Source: Reticulitermes speratus (lineage: Eukaryota; Arthropoda; Insecta; Blattodea; Rhinotermitidae). From it: a DNA stretch of 64,000 nt. Under the pieces are notes generated by a model. It did not search any database, had not been told where the DNA came from, and saw nothing but the letters and a program-made list of their open reading frames with translations. The position numbers and the translations under genes are program-made. Location: NCBI GenBank assembly GCA_021186555.1, contig JAJKFL010000014.1, positions 35,212,033 through 35,276,032 on the forward strand, written 5' to 3'. Shown here piece by piece: positions 47,316 to 59,675 of this stretch. Position 1 is the stretch's first letter, and the number at the start of each line of letters is the position of its first letter.

Positions 47316-49539
47316 CTCATTTGTCTCATGTAGCTACTGCAAAATGCGAGCAGTTAGGGTTTGGCATCTGAGGACGGAGTCTTGGAATGAATCTCAGGGC
47401 GCTTCATATCAGGGCCATGGTGTACGCAGTGGCATTGTCGCAGACTCTTCTCAGAATTTCTTCCCTTTCCCCCTTCCTGCAATCATTCCACCATTTCATC
47501 CTACACATCCATTACGACCCCCCTAAGTTGTGCGGCAGCTCTGACCAGGCAGCACATTATCAAATTGTCTTTGAATTCAGGGCTTTGTCTCTCTCTCCCA
47601 CCAATTGGCTGAAAAGAGAGTGAGGCACTTAAGATGCGTTACGTAACTTGTTAAAATAAAAACGAACGCATGTTATAAGATATAAAACTTTCACTGCAGC
47701 CAACATATTAGATAGTGTTCTGCCGGTGTGTGACACCGTGTTCTATGGTATTATTCACCTTTATATGAAGACAAAATGTTCCTCTCAAACTTTGGCACAC
47801 TCCTGCAAGTGTACACGTTGCTATGACACGAAAACCCATTATAGAACTTCCACTTTCTGTTAAAGTAACAATGAAAGATTTAAAATACGAAGAAGTAAGT
47901 GTGAAGTTTTGGCGTACAAAATTAAACTGGAAGAAGTTCTATCCCAGAATGTATTAGGCCTTACCTAATCAAATTCCACTCCCCACTGCTCCATATATAT
48001 ATACTATTGTATCTGCTATTTGCGCTATAAGGTCTAGATACTGACAGCATCGCTAAACAAACTACGAGAACTACGAAGTCACTCCAGTTAATGTAAAATT
48101 GCTTCGGATGGTTAATTGCGCCACAATAAGTGTTTCAATACTTTGCCAACACTTCAGATATTCTGTTAATTTCACTAGGCAATAAATTGATATTTATTTT
48201 TATTATATTATGGGATGGGACAAGGGTGTACAAATCCCAGGCGCCAGGTCGCCGTGGCGACTAGCTTTGTACGGTGACGTCTAATATTTGTGGTTTCTCA
48301 GTATGGAACTTGCTTCGTGTCACCCTTCTGGCGCCTAGAATTTTGAGGTGGCTCCTAGGTTTTTGGAAAATTTATGCCCCCTAGGGATGAGACACTTTCA
48401 GTAATAGTCGTTATGCATGACATGGTGTTCTCGTATTAGATCATTTATAGAAAATGTATGGAATGGAGGGAGACGGAAATACTAATTCGAAATTTTCTGG
48501 AAGGACTGAGAAAACACGGAAACTTCAGGGTGATGAACTTCAGTAATAAGAGACAAATATTTCGAAGTGTCACCCAGTTTTGTCTTGATGTCGAGGTTGA
48601 ATGATTGGTAACGCTGCTTCTTATTCTGGAAATATTATGTTCTATGTTTGGCCTTGAAAGCAGTCATATTGTCTTATATTGTTTAGCCAAAATAACAAGA
48701 ATTCCCAAAATGTTAAAGTTCATAGAAATTTCATTTTGAAGACAATGAAGATATGTAGCAGTTCCATGTGTCCTGCAGATGGTTAGACAAGAGAATGATA
48801 TGATCGCGGTGAAGACAAGGCTGCTAATGGGGGAACACTACGGTGTTATCGCAGATTACTTGGATCATGCTATCGTCATTACAGTACCGCCTTCGGCAAA
48901 TCCTATAGTGTCAACTTACAGAAGACAGTGAAATTTCTACAGGGAGTAAACGGACCAAAACAATGTGCCTGTGGATAGGCTACGCTGAATTATTCAAGAA
49001 ATACAAGAGAGGGTTGGGAATATTTTATTTTCTAAAGAATGCCAGATATAATTCCTACAGTGTCAAGACACCATCTTACGTAGTCGTAGATGCTCTTTAT
49101 GTGTACAGGTAAACGCCAATGTCTTGAAGTGCAGGAGAAACACTGCTCTAAAACTCAGAAAATGTCACAAAATATGCATACTGTCAGATACAGTTATTAT
49201 TAAGGATAGAAATTTTTGTATCTTGTCAGTCGGAGAAGGTTTAAATAGACGAATAAAAGAATGCTGCCTGAACGGGATGGATAATCTCTTATGATTGCCG
49301 GATTCTAGAACGACAAAAATTACAAGTAGGCCTTTATATCCGCTAGAAGAAGATACTTGGGCCGTCGTTAAATGCGATGGACAGACGAATTTAAGGCCGG
49401 AAAATTCCACCACGGCTTAATGTTTGATGGCTGACGATTGATTGTGATCACATGCACAATGACAAAGCGATCCATCCTGTTAACTCTTGGAAGCAAGTGA
49501 TGGAACACTGCACTTTAACAGGAAGAATCTCCGTCATAT
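47316..49539. other. No gene; possible hAT-type terminus
   Basis: At 48219, CAAGGGTGTACAAATCCC resembles a hAT terminal repeat, followed by GCGCCAGGTCGCCGTGGCG, and TCTGGCGCCTAG at about 48330 partly mirrors it. No matching right terminus or duplication was found. The rest is featureless. Confidence 0.35.
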
Positions 49540-49650
49540 TTCCATCACAGTGTACTTACCTTTTTCGCATGAGTCTCAAAACAGACAACCATTATTTCCC
49601 TAAACAACATTATGTGGTTTGTCTTTGTAATGGAGATGCGGTGCGTTTGC
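49540..49650 (+). repeat. Dispersed repeat R2, copy 2
   Basis: Matches 30421-30540 (minus) over about 110 bp, with the best-conserved run around GTCTTTGTAAT. It is contained in a 71-codon frame (49452-49667). See the entry for copy 1. Confidence 0.6.
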
Positions 49651-51960
49651 TGAGAGGTAGGAACTGAGTGGTGCAATGCAATTTAGGTGAGTGCTGGGCT
49701 TAAAAAACTATGAATGTCAGTTCTGCAAAAGTAGGGCACCAGCAAACTCTAAAACAACGAGAATATTAACTAAACATCTAGCGTGCAGCACGCCGTTCAC
49801 TGTTAGCGAAGCTCTAAGTCAATTTTGAAAATTAAGTGGCCGTAGCATGAAACAAAACATAAGGCAGCTGTTCAAAAAAAAATATTGTTTTCTAAGTCAC
49901 AAGCCTGGATACCGAGTTTTAAATCTGGTCGTGTATTGGCAGACAGACAGTGACAGCCTGCACAGAAAGTGAGAGCTCAGTCGATGGCTCCTTCCTTTTC
50001 ATTCAAACGCTTTAGTGCAGATTTTATACGCTATCAGAACCTGCACGGCACGTAATGCACTGAGGCAATAGAAAAAACAGAAGGTGGCAATTCGTGACAA
50101 GTGGAGGCAGTGTCTTCTGATTACCATCAAATATCGCTTCTCAGTGAGCTCTACATCCATCTCCGGAATTTATCTTCTGTCACAATCTTATATCATAACT
50201 TATATTTATATAGTCTATAAATCCTCTATTTCCTACCCTGGACGTAAGGTATTGTAACATTTTATCCTTATTTTTACAAATGTGTACGGCAAACTGTGCT
50301 GTTAAAGCGATGTTCAAATATTGCCATCAACTAAAGTCCTCATTCACATACATTTATTTTTGACTTTATGAGCGACGTTTAATTGCTTAATGTGAGTGTC
50401 ATTCCTCCTCTGCAAACGTATGCTACCTACTATACACTGTATTTTGATGTTGATAAGAAAGTAAAAATATCCTAAGCGAAGAATGCTTGCTCCTGCTTGT
50501 GTCTAATAATCATTTTATCACCCATAAGACCGTTACGTGATATACACTATTTGCACAAAGTTCACGCTTACAGAGGACGTAAGTCTCTATGAACTGCTAT
50601 TACATGGGCGCAAATATGTTGTCTGGGTCTCCTAGGATCACCGATACATTTGTGAGATGCACGTGGAAATGTTCATTGCGCGGTCCGACTGCAGCACAAA
50701 CATAGTCATTTTCATCATTGCAGAGTGCGTATATTATCTATACATATATACCGACTGTAAATAGTATTTTATTTGTTTAATGATCTCAAAATAAAATATA
50801 TGTTAATACGGCGAGGTTTGTTTGCGACATCATGATCTACTGAACTACCCAATGGATCTTTCCAAGGTAGACGTTTTCAGAAAGCTTATGATTAGCCACT
50901 GATGGCAATCTGCTTTGTTTTATTAATCCCTTCCAAAAAATTATTTTAAATAAGAAGCTAACTTTAAAAATTGATTATACTACGTATACCGGAGGCTATG
51001 GGAGTACATGAAATATGTTTGCTTTCCTTGGCCTCCGGTGGTGGCAGCACGTGATCATAAGGGGCTTGCACGAGCACTGAATAGCAGCGGAAGTTATAGG
51101 CTCTAGAAAAATTATTCTTATACCCAGGATTCAATTATGTCCATCAGATCCTGCCAGTCCCTTCGAACTGTGCAGAAGAAGATTTTAAATCAAAATCGCG
51201 TTTGCTATGACAGTCAAGAAGGCTGAATTAAGATTAGAGTGTATCACGGGCCTTGGTTTTCTTTCAGTCTGGGGTCAGTGCATTGTTATGAATGTAATCA
51301 CTTGAGTGGATCAAGGAGAACAAAAATTGATGTAAATATCTCAAAACTGAAGATAATGAAACATAATTATCCACTATCTTTCCGCACAAGAGAAAATGAG
51401 AGAGATGGAGAGGACGGTCAATTACAACAGTTTAGCCAATATTTTAATGACGATCGTGCTACATGTTTTGGCTTAATTAAGAGCCATTATCTGGCACCAT
51501 TTATAATATATGGAAGAAAAACTTGTAACAACATGTTGTTAAATATAATCGAGATACAGTTTTTACATGCCAGAAATTTATATATTAATTTAGCCGAAAC
51601 TTACTATATTGATGTTTAATTATATATTCAAATAATATACTAAAATTCCTAATGTAAAACATGTAAAAATACAGTACTTCTGTTAAAATATTTATTGTAG
51701 GTTTCTCCTTCCTAAGTACACGTGTGATATAAATTGGTGTAACGTGGGACGCTCTACGAAATTGTAGGATTTTGAATTTGAATGAAGTCCCAATTTAATT
51801 GATATTACATTTCTTTATGGCATCGGACTTTATTGGTTTTTCACTTTAGGTTGTTGATATTCGTTGCTAGTAGAGGTGATACCGTTGAGTGTATTTGGAG
51901 GAGCGAGTTTTTGGTGTTCGTTCTCGAGAAGGACATCCCATATCATTACACCACACATTC
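49651..51960. other. No confirmed gene; one possible exon
   Basis: Contains a 127-codon frame (51239-51619, GTG at its start rather than ATG) with a polypyrimidine-AG at 51254-51267 followed by LGSVHCYECNH. The CYECN string is reminiscent of the start of Ly6/quiver-like domains, but the other cysteines are absent. No upstream exon was identified. The rest is featureless. Confidence 0.25.
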
Positions 51961-52430
51961 CTCTGACGGTGCCCTCCGGAGGGTCCTACAGATATCAGTC
52001 TTGCCTCACCGCACCTTCATGTGACTGTTCCCTCCAGAGTGTCCTACAGATATCAGTCTTGCCTCACCGCACCTTCATGTGACTCTTCCCTCCAGAGTGT
52101 CCTACAGATATCAGTCTTGCCTCACCGCACCTTCATGTGACTCTTCCCTCCAGAGTGTCCTACAGATATCAGTCTTGCCTCACCGCACCTTCATGTGACT
52201 GTTCCCTCCAGAGTGTCCTACAGATATCAGTCTTGCCTCACCGCACCTTCATGTGACTCTTCCCTCCAGAGTGTCCTACAGATATCAGTCTAGCCTCACC
52301 GCACCTTCATGTGACTGTTCCCTCCAGAGTGTCCTACAGATATCAGTCTTGCCTCACCGCACCTTCATGTGACTATTCCCTCCAGAGTGTCCTACAGATA
52401 TCAATCTTGCCTCACCGCACTATTATGCGA
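51961..52430 (+). repeat. 58-bp tandem array, 8 units
   Basis: The unit contains CCTCCAGAGTGTCCTACAGA followed by TATCAGTCTTGCCTCACCGC and ACCTTCATGTGACT. The anchor CCTACAGATATCA recurs at 51985, 52043, 52101, 52159, 52217, 52275, 52333 and 52391, exactly 58 bp apart. The first and last units carry most of the changes, and inner units differ at one or two sites (GACTGTTCC versus GACTCTTCC). Confidence 0.95.
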
Positions 52431-53764
52431 CGGTGCATTAGGGAGGTGTCCTGTTACTGTTACCGGAAATCTTTTCTTCGAATGCTGTGAAAGCCCTCGA
52501 AATATATCATGACCAACTGCATCCCAAGACTTAGTTTTTCGTCATACGCCATCATTTTTCCATTTCAAGCCAAGTGTAACGTCACAATTATAAAGAAGGT
52601 AGTTAAAAACATTTGGGTAATTGAATCACTGAATAAAGTCTGGATTTACAACTTTATCCTGTAAACAGCGAATTTTCCGTGAGAGAGATGAAGCAAAGAT
52701 GGAGGATGTGATAATGTGCTGCAAAGTTAGGGGTATCACACATCTCACTGGGCAGTGACGAATGATTATAGGGCAATGGTAGAATATGAGTAGCAGGGGA
52801 AAGCAGAAAAACTCGGAGAAACCCCTGTTCTAGTGCCACTATTTCTGCTAGAAATATAGCATGAATTAATCCGTGATTCGATCCGAGGTTTCACGGTGAT
52901 AAGCCTGTCTTTAACTACCTAAAAGAATAATGTCATCATAGGCTGATATTAATTCAGTGAGAAACAATAAACCTAACCTAACACTGTGAAGAGAGGCGAG
53001 ACACTAATGGGTGAAGTGAGTAAGTTGACTGACTTCACAACTTATCCATTCGTCCTGGAGACTTCACAGATCAGGAAACCCACTAAGATGAGTATTACGA
53101 AGTGATACTCCTGTTATGGAGCCTCCGGTTTAACTTGAACAAGTAAATATCCGGTGATGTCTACATCCAGCGATCCGGGGTGCTGTGCCTGAGAAGTTCG
53201 GCTTTCTCTTTTCTCTTCGTTACGTCCAGAGCACTTCTGGCGACTCCTCCGACGCCTGTCCGATGACCGAACCTTACAGTAGGGAGGGTAGCATTCTTGT
53301 TCCTTATTTAGGATGTTCCGCATTTAACACTCAGCCAACAGACCGAATATCAGTCCCTCCAGGCAGAACGCGGCACCTCGAATTAGGTCAAGATCGCTTC
53401 CTTCCATATCCTTTCCACGTCATTCTTCACTATTCATCCAACCACTTGGGGCTATATAATCCGAAATATTGTTATCTTCCTTAAATAAACCATAAAGAAA
53501 TAAATCCCAGGGGGTAAAATATCTCCATCTTCTTTCGAGGAATTTACCTCTAAGTGCCTTACGGGCTTTCACGGCGATATGTCATGGTTATGCAAATGGT
53601 CCCATTGAATAACTATTTCTTGACTACAAACTGTTCCTTTCTTCTCTTGGAGGAACCTCTTAATGGTAACCATTAAACTACTGATCACACCTCCACAGCC
53701 AGTGGGCCTTCCGTATCCAGTAAACATTGCAGAAAAATGGGTGCCATGATTGGTGCAGGGAACG
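52431..53764. other. No gene recognised
   Basis: Open frames of up to 99 codons without recognisable motifs. A GTGATTCGATCCGAGG string near 52870 resembles a B-box but has no other SINE support. Confidence 0.4.
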
Positions 53765-53776
53765 ATACGATATCAG

Positions 53777-54391
53777 ACACACTGCGTGATACTGATACTG
53801 TCCACTTTGAGTATTCAGCCCGTGCAGGCACACTGCGTAATACAGCTACTGTCCACTTTGAGTATTCAGTTAGTGCAGGCACACTGCGTAATACAGCTAC
53901 TGTCCACTTTGAGTATTCAGCCCGTGCAGGCACACTGCGTGATACAGATACTGTCCACTTTGAGTATTCAGCCCGTGCAGGCACACTGCGTAATACAGCT
54001 ACTGTCCACTTTGAGTATTCAGCCCGTGCAGGCACACTGCGTAATACAGCTACTGTCCACTTTGAGTATTCAGCCCGTGCAGGCACACTGCGTAATACAG
54101 CTACTGTCCACTTTGAGTATTCAGTTAGTGCAGGCACACTGCGTAATACAGCTACTGTCCACTTTGAGTATTCAGCCAGTGCAGGCACACTGCGTAATAC
54201 AGCTACTCTCCACTTTGAGTATTCAGCCCGTGCAGGCACACTGCGTAATACAGCTACTGTCCACTTTGAGTATTCAGTTAGTGCAGGCACACTGCGTAAT
54301 ACAGCTACTGTCCACTTTGAGTATTCAGCCAGTGCAGGCACACTGCGTAATACAGCTACTCTCCACTTTGAGTATTCAGCCAGTGCAGATA
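53777..54391 (+). repeat. 51-bp tandem array, 12 units, open in several frames
   Basis: The unit is GCAGGCACACTGCGTAATAC followed by AGCTACTGTCCACTTTGAGT and ATTCAGCCCGT. Because 51 = 17 x 3 and no stop occurs in these readings, two plus-strand frames (about 219 and 218 codons) and one minus-strand frame (245 codons) stay open. Frame 1 repeats the 17-residue peptide GTLRNTATVHFEYSARA. Variants at three sites (GTTAGT/CCAGT/CCCGT, CTGTCC/CTCTCC, AATACAGCT/GATACAGAT) show that units 7-9 and 10-12 form a repeated 153-bp trimer. No start context, signal peptide or splice sites support a gene, so I call it a minisatellite. Confidence 0.93.
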
Positions 54392-57040
54392 AATAACGGC
54401 TTATGAACGGAATGATTTCCAAGAATTAGAAAAATAGGGAAACTGCATCTCTGTGAAAGTAACAATAATTTTCTGTAATACGTTTCCCGAAAATATTGTA
54501 TATATATTAAAATTACTACGACAAACTATTGAGGATAAAGAAACTGATAAATGAGTTTTGGTGACGTGAATTAGATTACAGTGGCATCGTCCTTCAAATT
54601 CTCTATTACTATATGTAAGATATAAACGCATTATTATAAAATTGCATGAAATTCAGCTGGACTGGTGAAAAATAAATGTCAAATGCGCACAGATAATGTA
54701 AGTTACTCTGTTTTAGGAAATTTAAGATACTCTTTCTATAAACAACAGTTCAACATCGCTAATACCAAAACCCCGCACTAGCCATAATAGTCAATAAGTT
54801 TTACCGTCACAAGAAATGTTTCTAATAATATAATTCTTGTTTTTCAAGAGAAGTTTTTGTGATCTTCTCCTAGGACTCATTTCTTGCTTGCACCGTTAAA
54901 TTTCTGTATTCAACCACAAAAAGTGAAATGTTATATGTGTTCATTACAAAGTTTTTCTTAATGCAGTATTCCGTATTATCTAATTTCTTCTTCTCCCTGA
55001 GATTGAACTATGTTCTGACCCAAAGTTGAAAAAGCGATAGCAAAAGGCACAGCACCCTACACGCTCAGAATTTTAAAACTCATTTTTCGAAACTAATATT
55101 TATTCTTTGCCAGTGTGTAACATGATCTTTTGCATGTTTGCAGGAACTAAATCCAAGCAGTTAGCATATTACATTCACAATTCCGTAAAGTCGGCTGTTG
55201 GTCACTGCCTTCTGCTCCATTCAGCGCTAAGTTTGCACCCTTGTTGTTGCATTAACAAAGCTAGAATCATGCTAGCAATAAATTTTTTCGTGCGAATTTA
55301 TTTTGGACCGAGATATTTTACATTTTAACGTAAGACCACGAAGACGTTCATTTATTTGTACAGCGTTCATATTAATTGGGTCCAAAACCAATTACAGCAA
55401 GTTCAAACTACAATCCATGACGTAACCTAAGTGTTAAAAATATTCGTACCCCAGAACCGTGAAGTCAGTTGCAAAGATATTAAACTTAAAACTTCTTCAT
55501 TACACAAAGAGGAACTAAGTGCGGACGTTCCTAATTGTATTAATGTGCGACATACCAGGCCCACATTTATTCGGTTTCCACGTTAGGCTGGCCGTCAGAT
55601 GGGCAGGGGCCAGGATAATAAAAAACGTACGTGCAGTAGCAGAACAGCTATACAGTGCCACTCGGTATATCAGCCCCCTAAAACACTGTGGTCGTTGTAG
55701 GTTGTGTACCACATGCTTTAACATTCGAGAAATCTGTATTTTGTCCGTAGAGTTTATTATTATGCGTTTTTCATACTTCTTACAATACAACAGCGACTAA
55801 TTCACCTTCACAAAATCGAAGGGTTGATCTTGAAAATACAGATGCAATGGGTTTTCTTTCAGGTAGAAATTCGATACTTAAATACTATTAAAACTCATTC
55901 CATACATAAAATTATTATATTCTTATAGAAGCCTTATGCCGCTTTTCTCTATTTACCCAGGATGTAAAATTACTCTCGGATATACTTCACCTTGATAAAG
56001 CGATGCTGTTGACGAATTTCCTCACTTGCAACAAAACACGTCACGTCTGCGTTGCAAAGTACGTTTTAACGACGTTAAGGTAAAAATCGCTGTTTGTTCT
56101 TGGAGTGGAATGAAACACGCTAATGTTGTGGACGAAATGTTATGTCAGATTAAAGGATGCGTACACGTATTTATCGCTGTGCCATGTGTGATTATTCCTG
56201 TTAAGCTGAATCTAACAATTACTGAACTTAGCAGCGTCTGTCTGATCAGGCCAATTAGTATCAAGATGACTGTGGCAGCAGCTGCAGCAATTTACTCAGG
56301 TCACCGCCAGGGAACTCTGCAGTACGGAAAGAATAACAGAAATTAAGACTACGTCACGTTTTCACATTTAAATCCACCCTCGTGATCAATACGCAACGCA
56401 CCACGGATCCAGGGCATTAAATGATCTTATTCGTTCATTTAACAGAAACACATCGAATGCTTACTTTGTACCGTTTAGCCTATCACACTCGGTTCCCTCA
56501 ACGACCCTTTAAAAACATGTCAGTTATACAATCTTGATACATGATTATAAAGTGCTACTCAGAAACACGTGAAAGGGATTGATCGTAGCTTATTTTAAAC
56601 CTTTAAAGGATGGAGCGTGCTGTGTGTGCCACCTGCCTTAATGCTTAAAGTGCTACAATTTGCGCAAGCAGTGCATTTATGCTGGGTGATCTGCAGGCTG
56701 TTAAGTGTTATTATAGATAAGGATCGTTTTCATTAAGAGCATTAACCGATTGGACCCGAAATCTGTTCTCTGTCAGACGGGAACTAAATTTCTGGTTGTT
56801 ATTTAAGTAGATGAATTTTAGGACTCAGACATTTAAGGAATATCCACCAAATTTCTGTGCAGGAATTACGGAAAACTTGTTTCCGCGGTTCGATAAGGGA
56901 GTGTGGGACCTCACCGATATGGATTGGTGTGATAAAACGACAAGAATGTGGTTTTGGCGCGTGGAGGACATGAGGAAATGTACATAATTGTCAGCCAGTA
57001 TAGCATGACGCACGGATATGTGAACCCTTTTCACAAATAA
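54392..57040. other. No gene recognised
   Basis: About 2.6 kb with open frames of up to 106 codons (56026-56346) and 93 codons (55519-55800) that carry no recognisable motif. No repeats were identified. Confidence 0.4.
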
Positions 57041-57053
57041 CCGTAATTTTAAT

Positions 57054-57318
57054 TTTTTTTTTCTATGGCTCGACAGCCCTATATGGGCCTGGGCCTCCTC
57101 GTTTCGTTGAGGTTTCATGATCACACACATTTGAGACACACCACAGTCGGTAGGACTCCTCTGGACGAGGGACCAGCTCGTCGCAGAGACCTCTACCTGA
57201 CATCACACAACACTCACAAGAGACAGACATCCATGCCCCCGGTGGGATTCGAACCCACGATCCTAGTAAGCGAACGGCCGAAGACCCACGCCTTAGACCG
57301 CACGGCCACTGGGATCGG
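57054..57318 (-). mobile_element. Family A SINE
   Basis: Full copy with a poly-T left end, ATGGCTCGACAGCCCTATAT, the inverted B-box GGGATTCGAACCC and the inverted head. The 13-bp target duplication has one mismatch: CCGTAATTTTAAT at 57041-57053 and CCGTAATCTTAAT at 57319-57331. A 105-codon plus-strand frame across it is a SINE by-product. Confidence 0.94.
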
Positions 57319-57331
57319 CCGTAATCTTAAT

Positions 57332-57803
57332 AAACAGTTCTTATCCAACGTCAACACAACTTTCATTATTATTAATAAGTAACTTGTCACATTACCTCTA
57401 GCAATATGTTGCAACCTTAATTAGTCCTCTTCAGGATAATGTGGTAAAGTATAAAAATGTAAACGTTCTAAAATTGTATAAATTATAAACTATCATGTGT
57501 CAATATTGGAATGAGACCTCAATTCTTTACAAAGGTATTTAGAGTATAGCGTGTCTTAAATCTCGCTTCTGTATTAAGTAGCGTAGAGTTCTCTTATATT
57601 TTAAAACTTTCCAACCATTTGTTTTAGTTATAATTAATATTTTCGTTTTTTGTTATAGCTTCCCATGTTGGTTTCCTTTCTTCATTGCTAAAGTGTGTTG
57701 TGTCATTTATGAATGACCGATTAAGTAGTGTTGTTCTTACTCACTGTAATAAATTGGCATAAATTAATTATTATATGTAGTACGAAGTTATAGGATTTTT
57801 AAT
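57332..57803. other. No feature recognised
   Basis: AT-rich spacer between two family A SINEs in the same orientation. Confidence 0.4.
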
Positions 57804-57812
57804 AATTCTCTT

Positions 57813-58077
57813 TTTTTTTTTTTCAATGGCTCGACAGCCCCTTGGGGGCCTAGGCCGCCTCATTTTTCGAGGCTTCACGATCACACTTTTTAGACACACC
57901 ATGTTCGGTAGGACTCCTCTGGACGAGGGACCAGCTCGTCGCAGAGACCTCTACCTGACAACACACAACACTCACAAGAGACAAACATCCATGCCCCCGG
58001 TGGGATTCGAACCCACAATCCCAGTAAGCGAGCGGCCGCAGACCCACGCCTTAGACCGCACGGCCACTGGGATCGGC
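57813..58077 (-). mobile_element. Family A SINE
   Basis: Full copy with a T12 left end, ATGGCTCGACAGCCCCTTGG, the inverted B-box GGGATTCGAACCC and GCACGGCCACTGGGATCGGC at the head end. The target duplication AATTCTCTT is at 57804-57812 and 58078-58086. It is about 0.5 kb from, and parallel to, the copy at 57054. Confidence 0.94.
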
Positions 58078-58086
58078 AATTCTCTT

Positions 58087-58921
58087 ATTTACTTACGTAA
58101 AATTTACTGTAGGGACAGCTGATTCTTTAGATAGATATTCAGTTAAAATCTCATGGGTTACGTTTCCATACAATTCCTTGTTTGTATGCGGATAAAACTT
58201 ATAGGAGTATATTGTCGGTAGCCTCTAAGTAGTTTAATGGTAATGAACAATGTTAGGTAATTACTGCTATTGCTTTATTATGTGCTGACAAATTTATTCT
58301 GTAATTTCATATCGATGCAATTTCACCATTCAGAAGATACTGCCCTTCAGGTAGGCACTAGATGTCTGCTAGACTAGTACAGGACTCTAAATGCCATCTA
58401 TGCTATCTCATATTATACTACTATATCAAGTAATTTGTTTCCACTAAGTGGGCTTTTGACGTTAATTTGTGTACCATTATTTGTTTCTGTGTATACATAA
58501 TATTTTCGATATTATTCCTATGATTTCGTTTATTTGTAATGTATAAATTAGCCATAATATTTTCAATTGTTCTCAAAGCATTTTCTAATGAATATTAGGC
58601 AAAATTAAACTTGTTGTTGTTGTATATAAAAGACAGAATATGTTTTAATTAGGTTTCAAATTATCTGATTGATCAATATATTTATTGGAACTGTCTCGAT
58701 TGCCAATACAGATAGCACAACGTGATGCCAAACATCAAAATTGTCCGTAATCTCTAGAGCGAAACGCTGAAGATACAGATATAGTACCGGGTTTTGGATA
58801 GACAAAAGAAGCTCAGCCGAAGAAATTAAGATCTGATTAATTTCAGGGAATGCCTGCTACCACTTTGGCTCAGCAGATTTTGTCTTCTTGTATGGTACCT
58901 AAAGATGTAAAAATTGAAATA
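58087..58921. other. No gene recognised
   Basis: AT-rich, with no recognisable coding or repeat content. Confidence 0.4.
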
Positions 58922-59618
58922 CAGTCGTTCTCCGACTTAAGTCATCTCGACTTACGTATTTTCGCACTTACATCATTTGTCCCCAGACTCGACATGTTAA
59001 GCCAAGCGCTTAAATTCATACCTATGATGCTGAAGATGTCTTCGTGTTGCTGAACTCCGATGATCAGGAGCTCACTTTCGACAATCTTATTGAATTTCTA
59101 AAGCAAAGCGCTCTTGAAAAAGTTGAGGAATGTGAGGAACCTCAGCCAGAGCCAAAGGAGAAGACCATGACGGTTTCAAATTTGATTGACGGGTTTGGAC
59201 TCATTGAAGCTGGCATCAAGGTGCTTGAGGAAACTGATTTGAGCGAGCAGCGAGCGGCAACAACTAGACAAAAATTTAAGAGGTTTCTTAGCTTCATATG
59301 AGGAGATTCGGAATGAGGAGAAGAGGTCTTGCAAAATTCAGTGCTTGATTTCTCAAGCCTTCTTCAGGGACTTTGGACATTGGGTATGAGGATCCAGATG
59401 ACCCACCTCAGTTTAAGAGAGAGTGTCTCCTCCTTAAATTGCCCTTTGTTTGTCATTTCATATATTTTGTGCATTTTTTTCGTGCTTCCAAGTACATATT
59501 TTTTCTTGGACAAAATAAATTATCTGGAACCACGTTGCGTCTGTAGGAAAATGTAACTCGACTTGCGTCGTCTTGTCGGTCTCGGAACCACCTAAGACGT
59601 AATTTCGAGAAGTGACTG
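58922..59618 (+). mobile_element. Tigger-type transposon, deleted derivative of about 0.7 kb
   Basis: The left end CAGTCGTTCTCCGACTTAAG and the right end, read inward, CAGTCACTTCTCGAAATTAC are diverged terminal inverted repeats of Tigger type. The left flank has TA before CAGTC; the right flank reads TTA, so the TA duplication is only partly kept. A C-terminal transposase remnant lies inside. Only the ends and the 3' coding part survive, so the copy must have depended on a transposase supplied by another element. Confidence 0.82.
59030..59400 (+). pseudogene. Tigger transposase C-terminal remnant
   Basis: Frame 59044-59301 reads NSDDQELTFDNLIEFLKQSA, then an acidic stretch (EECEEPQPEPKEKTMTVSNL), then GFGLIEAGIKVLEETDLSEQ and RAATTRQKFKRFL. 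This is the usual acidic C-terminal tail of Tigger transposases. A +1 shift near 59292 restores LASYEEIRNEEKRSCK, so one frameshift interrupts it. The DNA-binding and DDD catalytic regions are absent. Confidence 0.85.
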
Positions 59619-59675
59619 TTAACAAAAGAAACTGTACACGGATTGAGCCCACAGAAAGGATTTCAGTGTGGAGCA

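Noticed and set aside
48219-48400. A complete hAT element starting CAAGGGTGTACAAATCC
   Set aside because: No right-hand inverted repeat or 8-bp duplication could be found, so only a possible terminus is noted.
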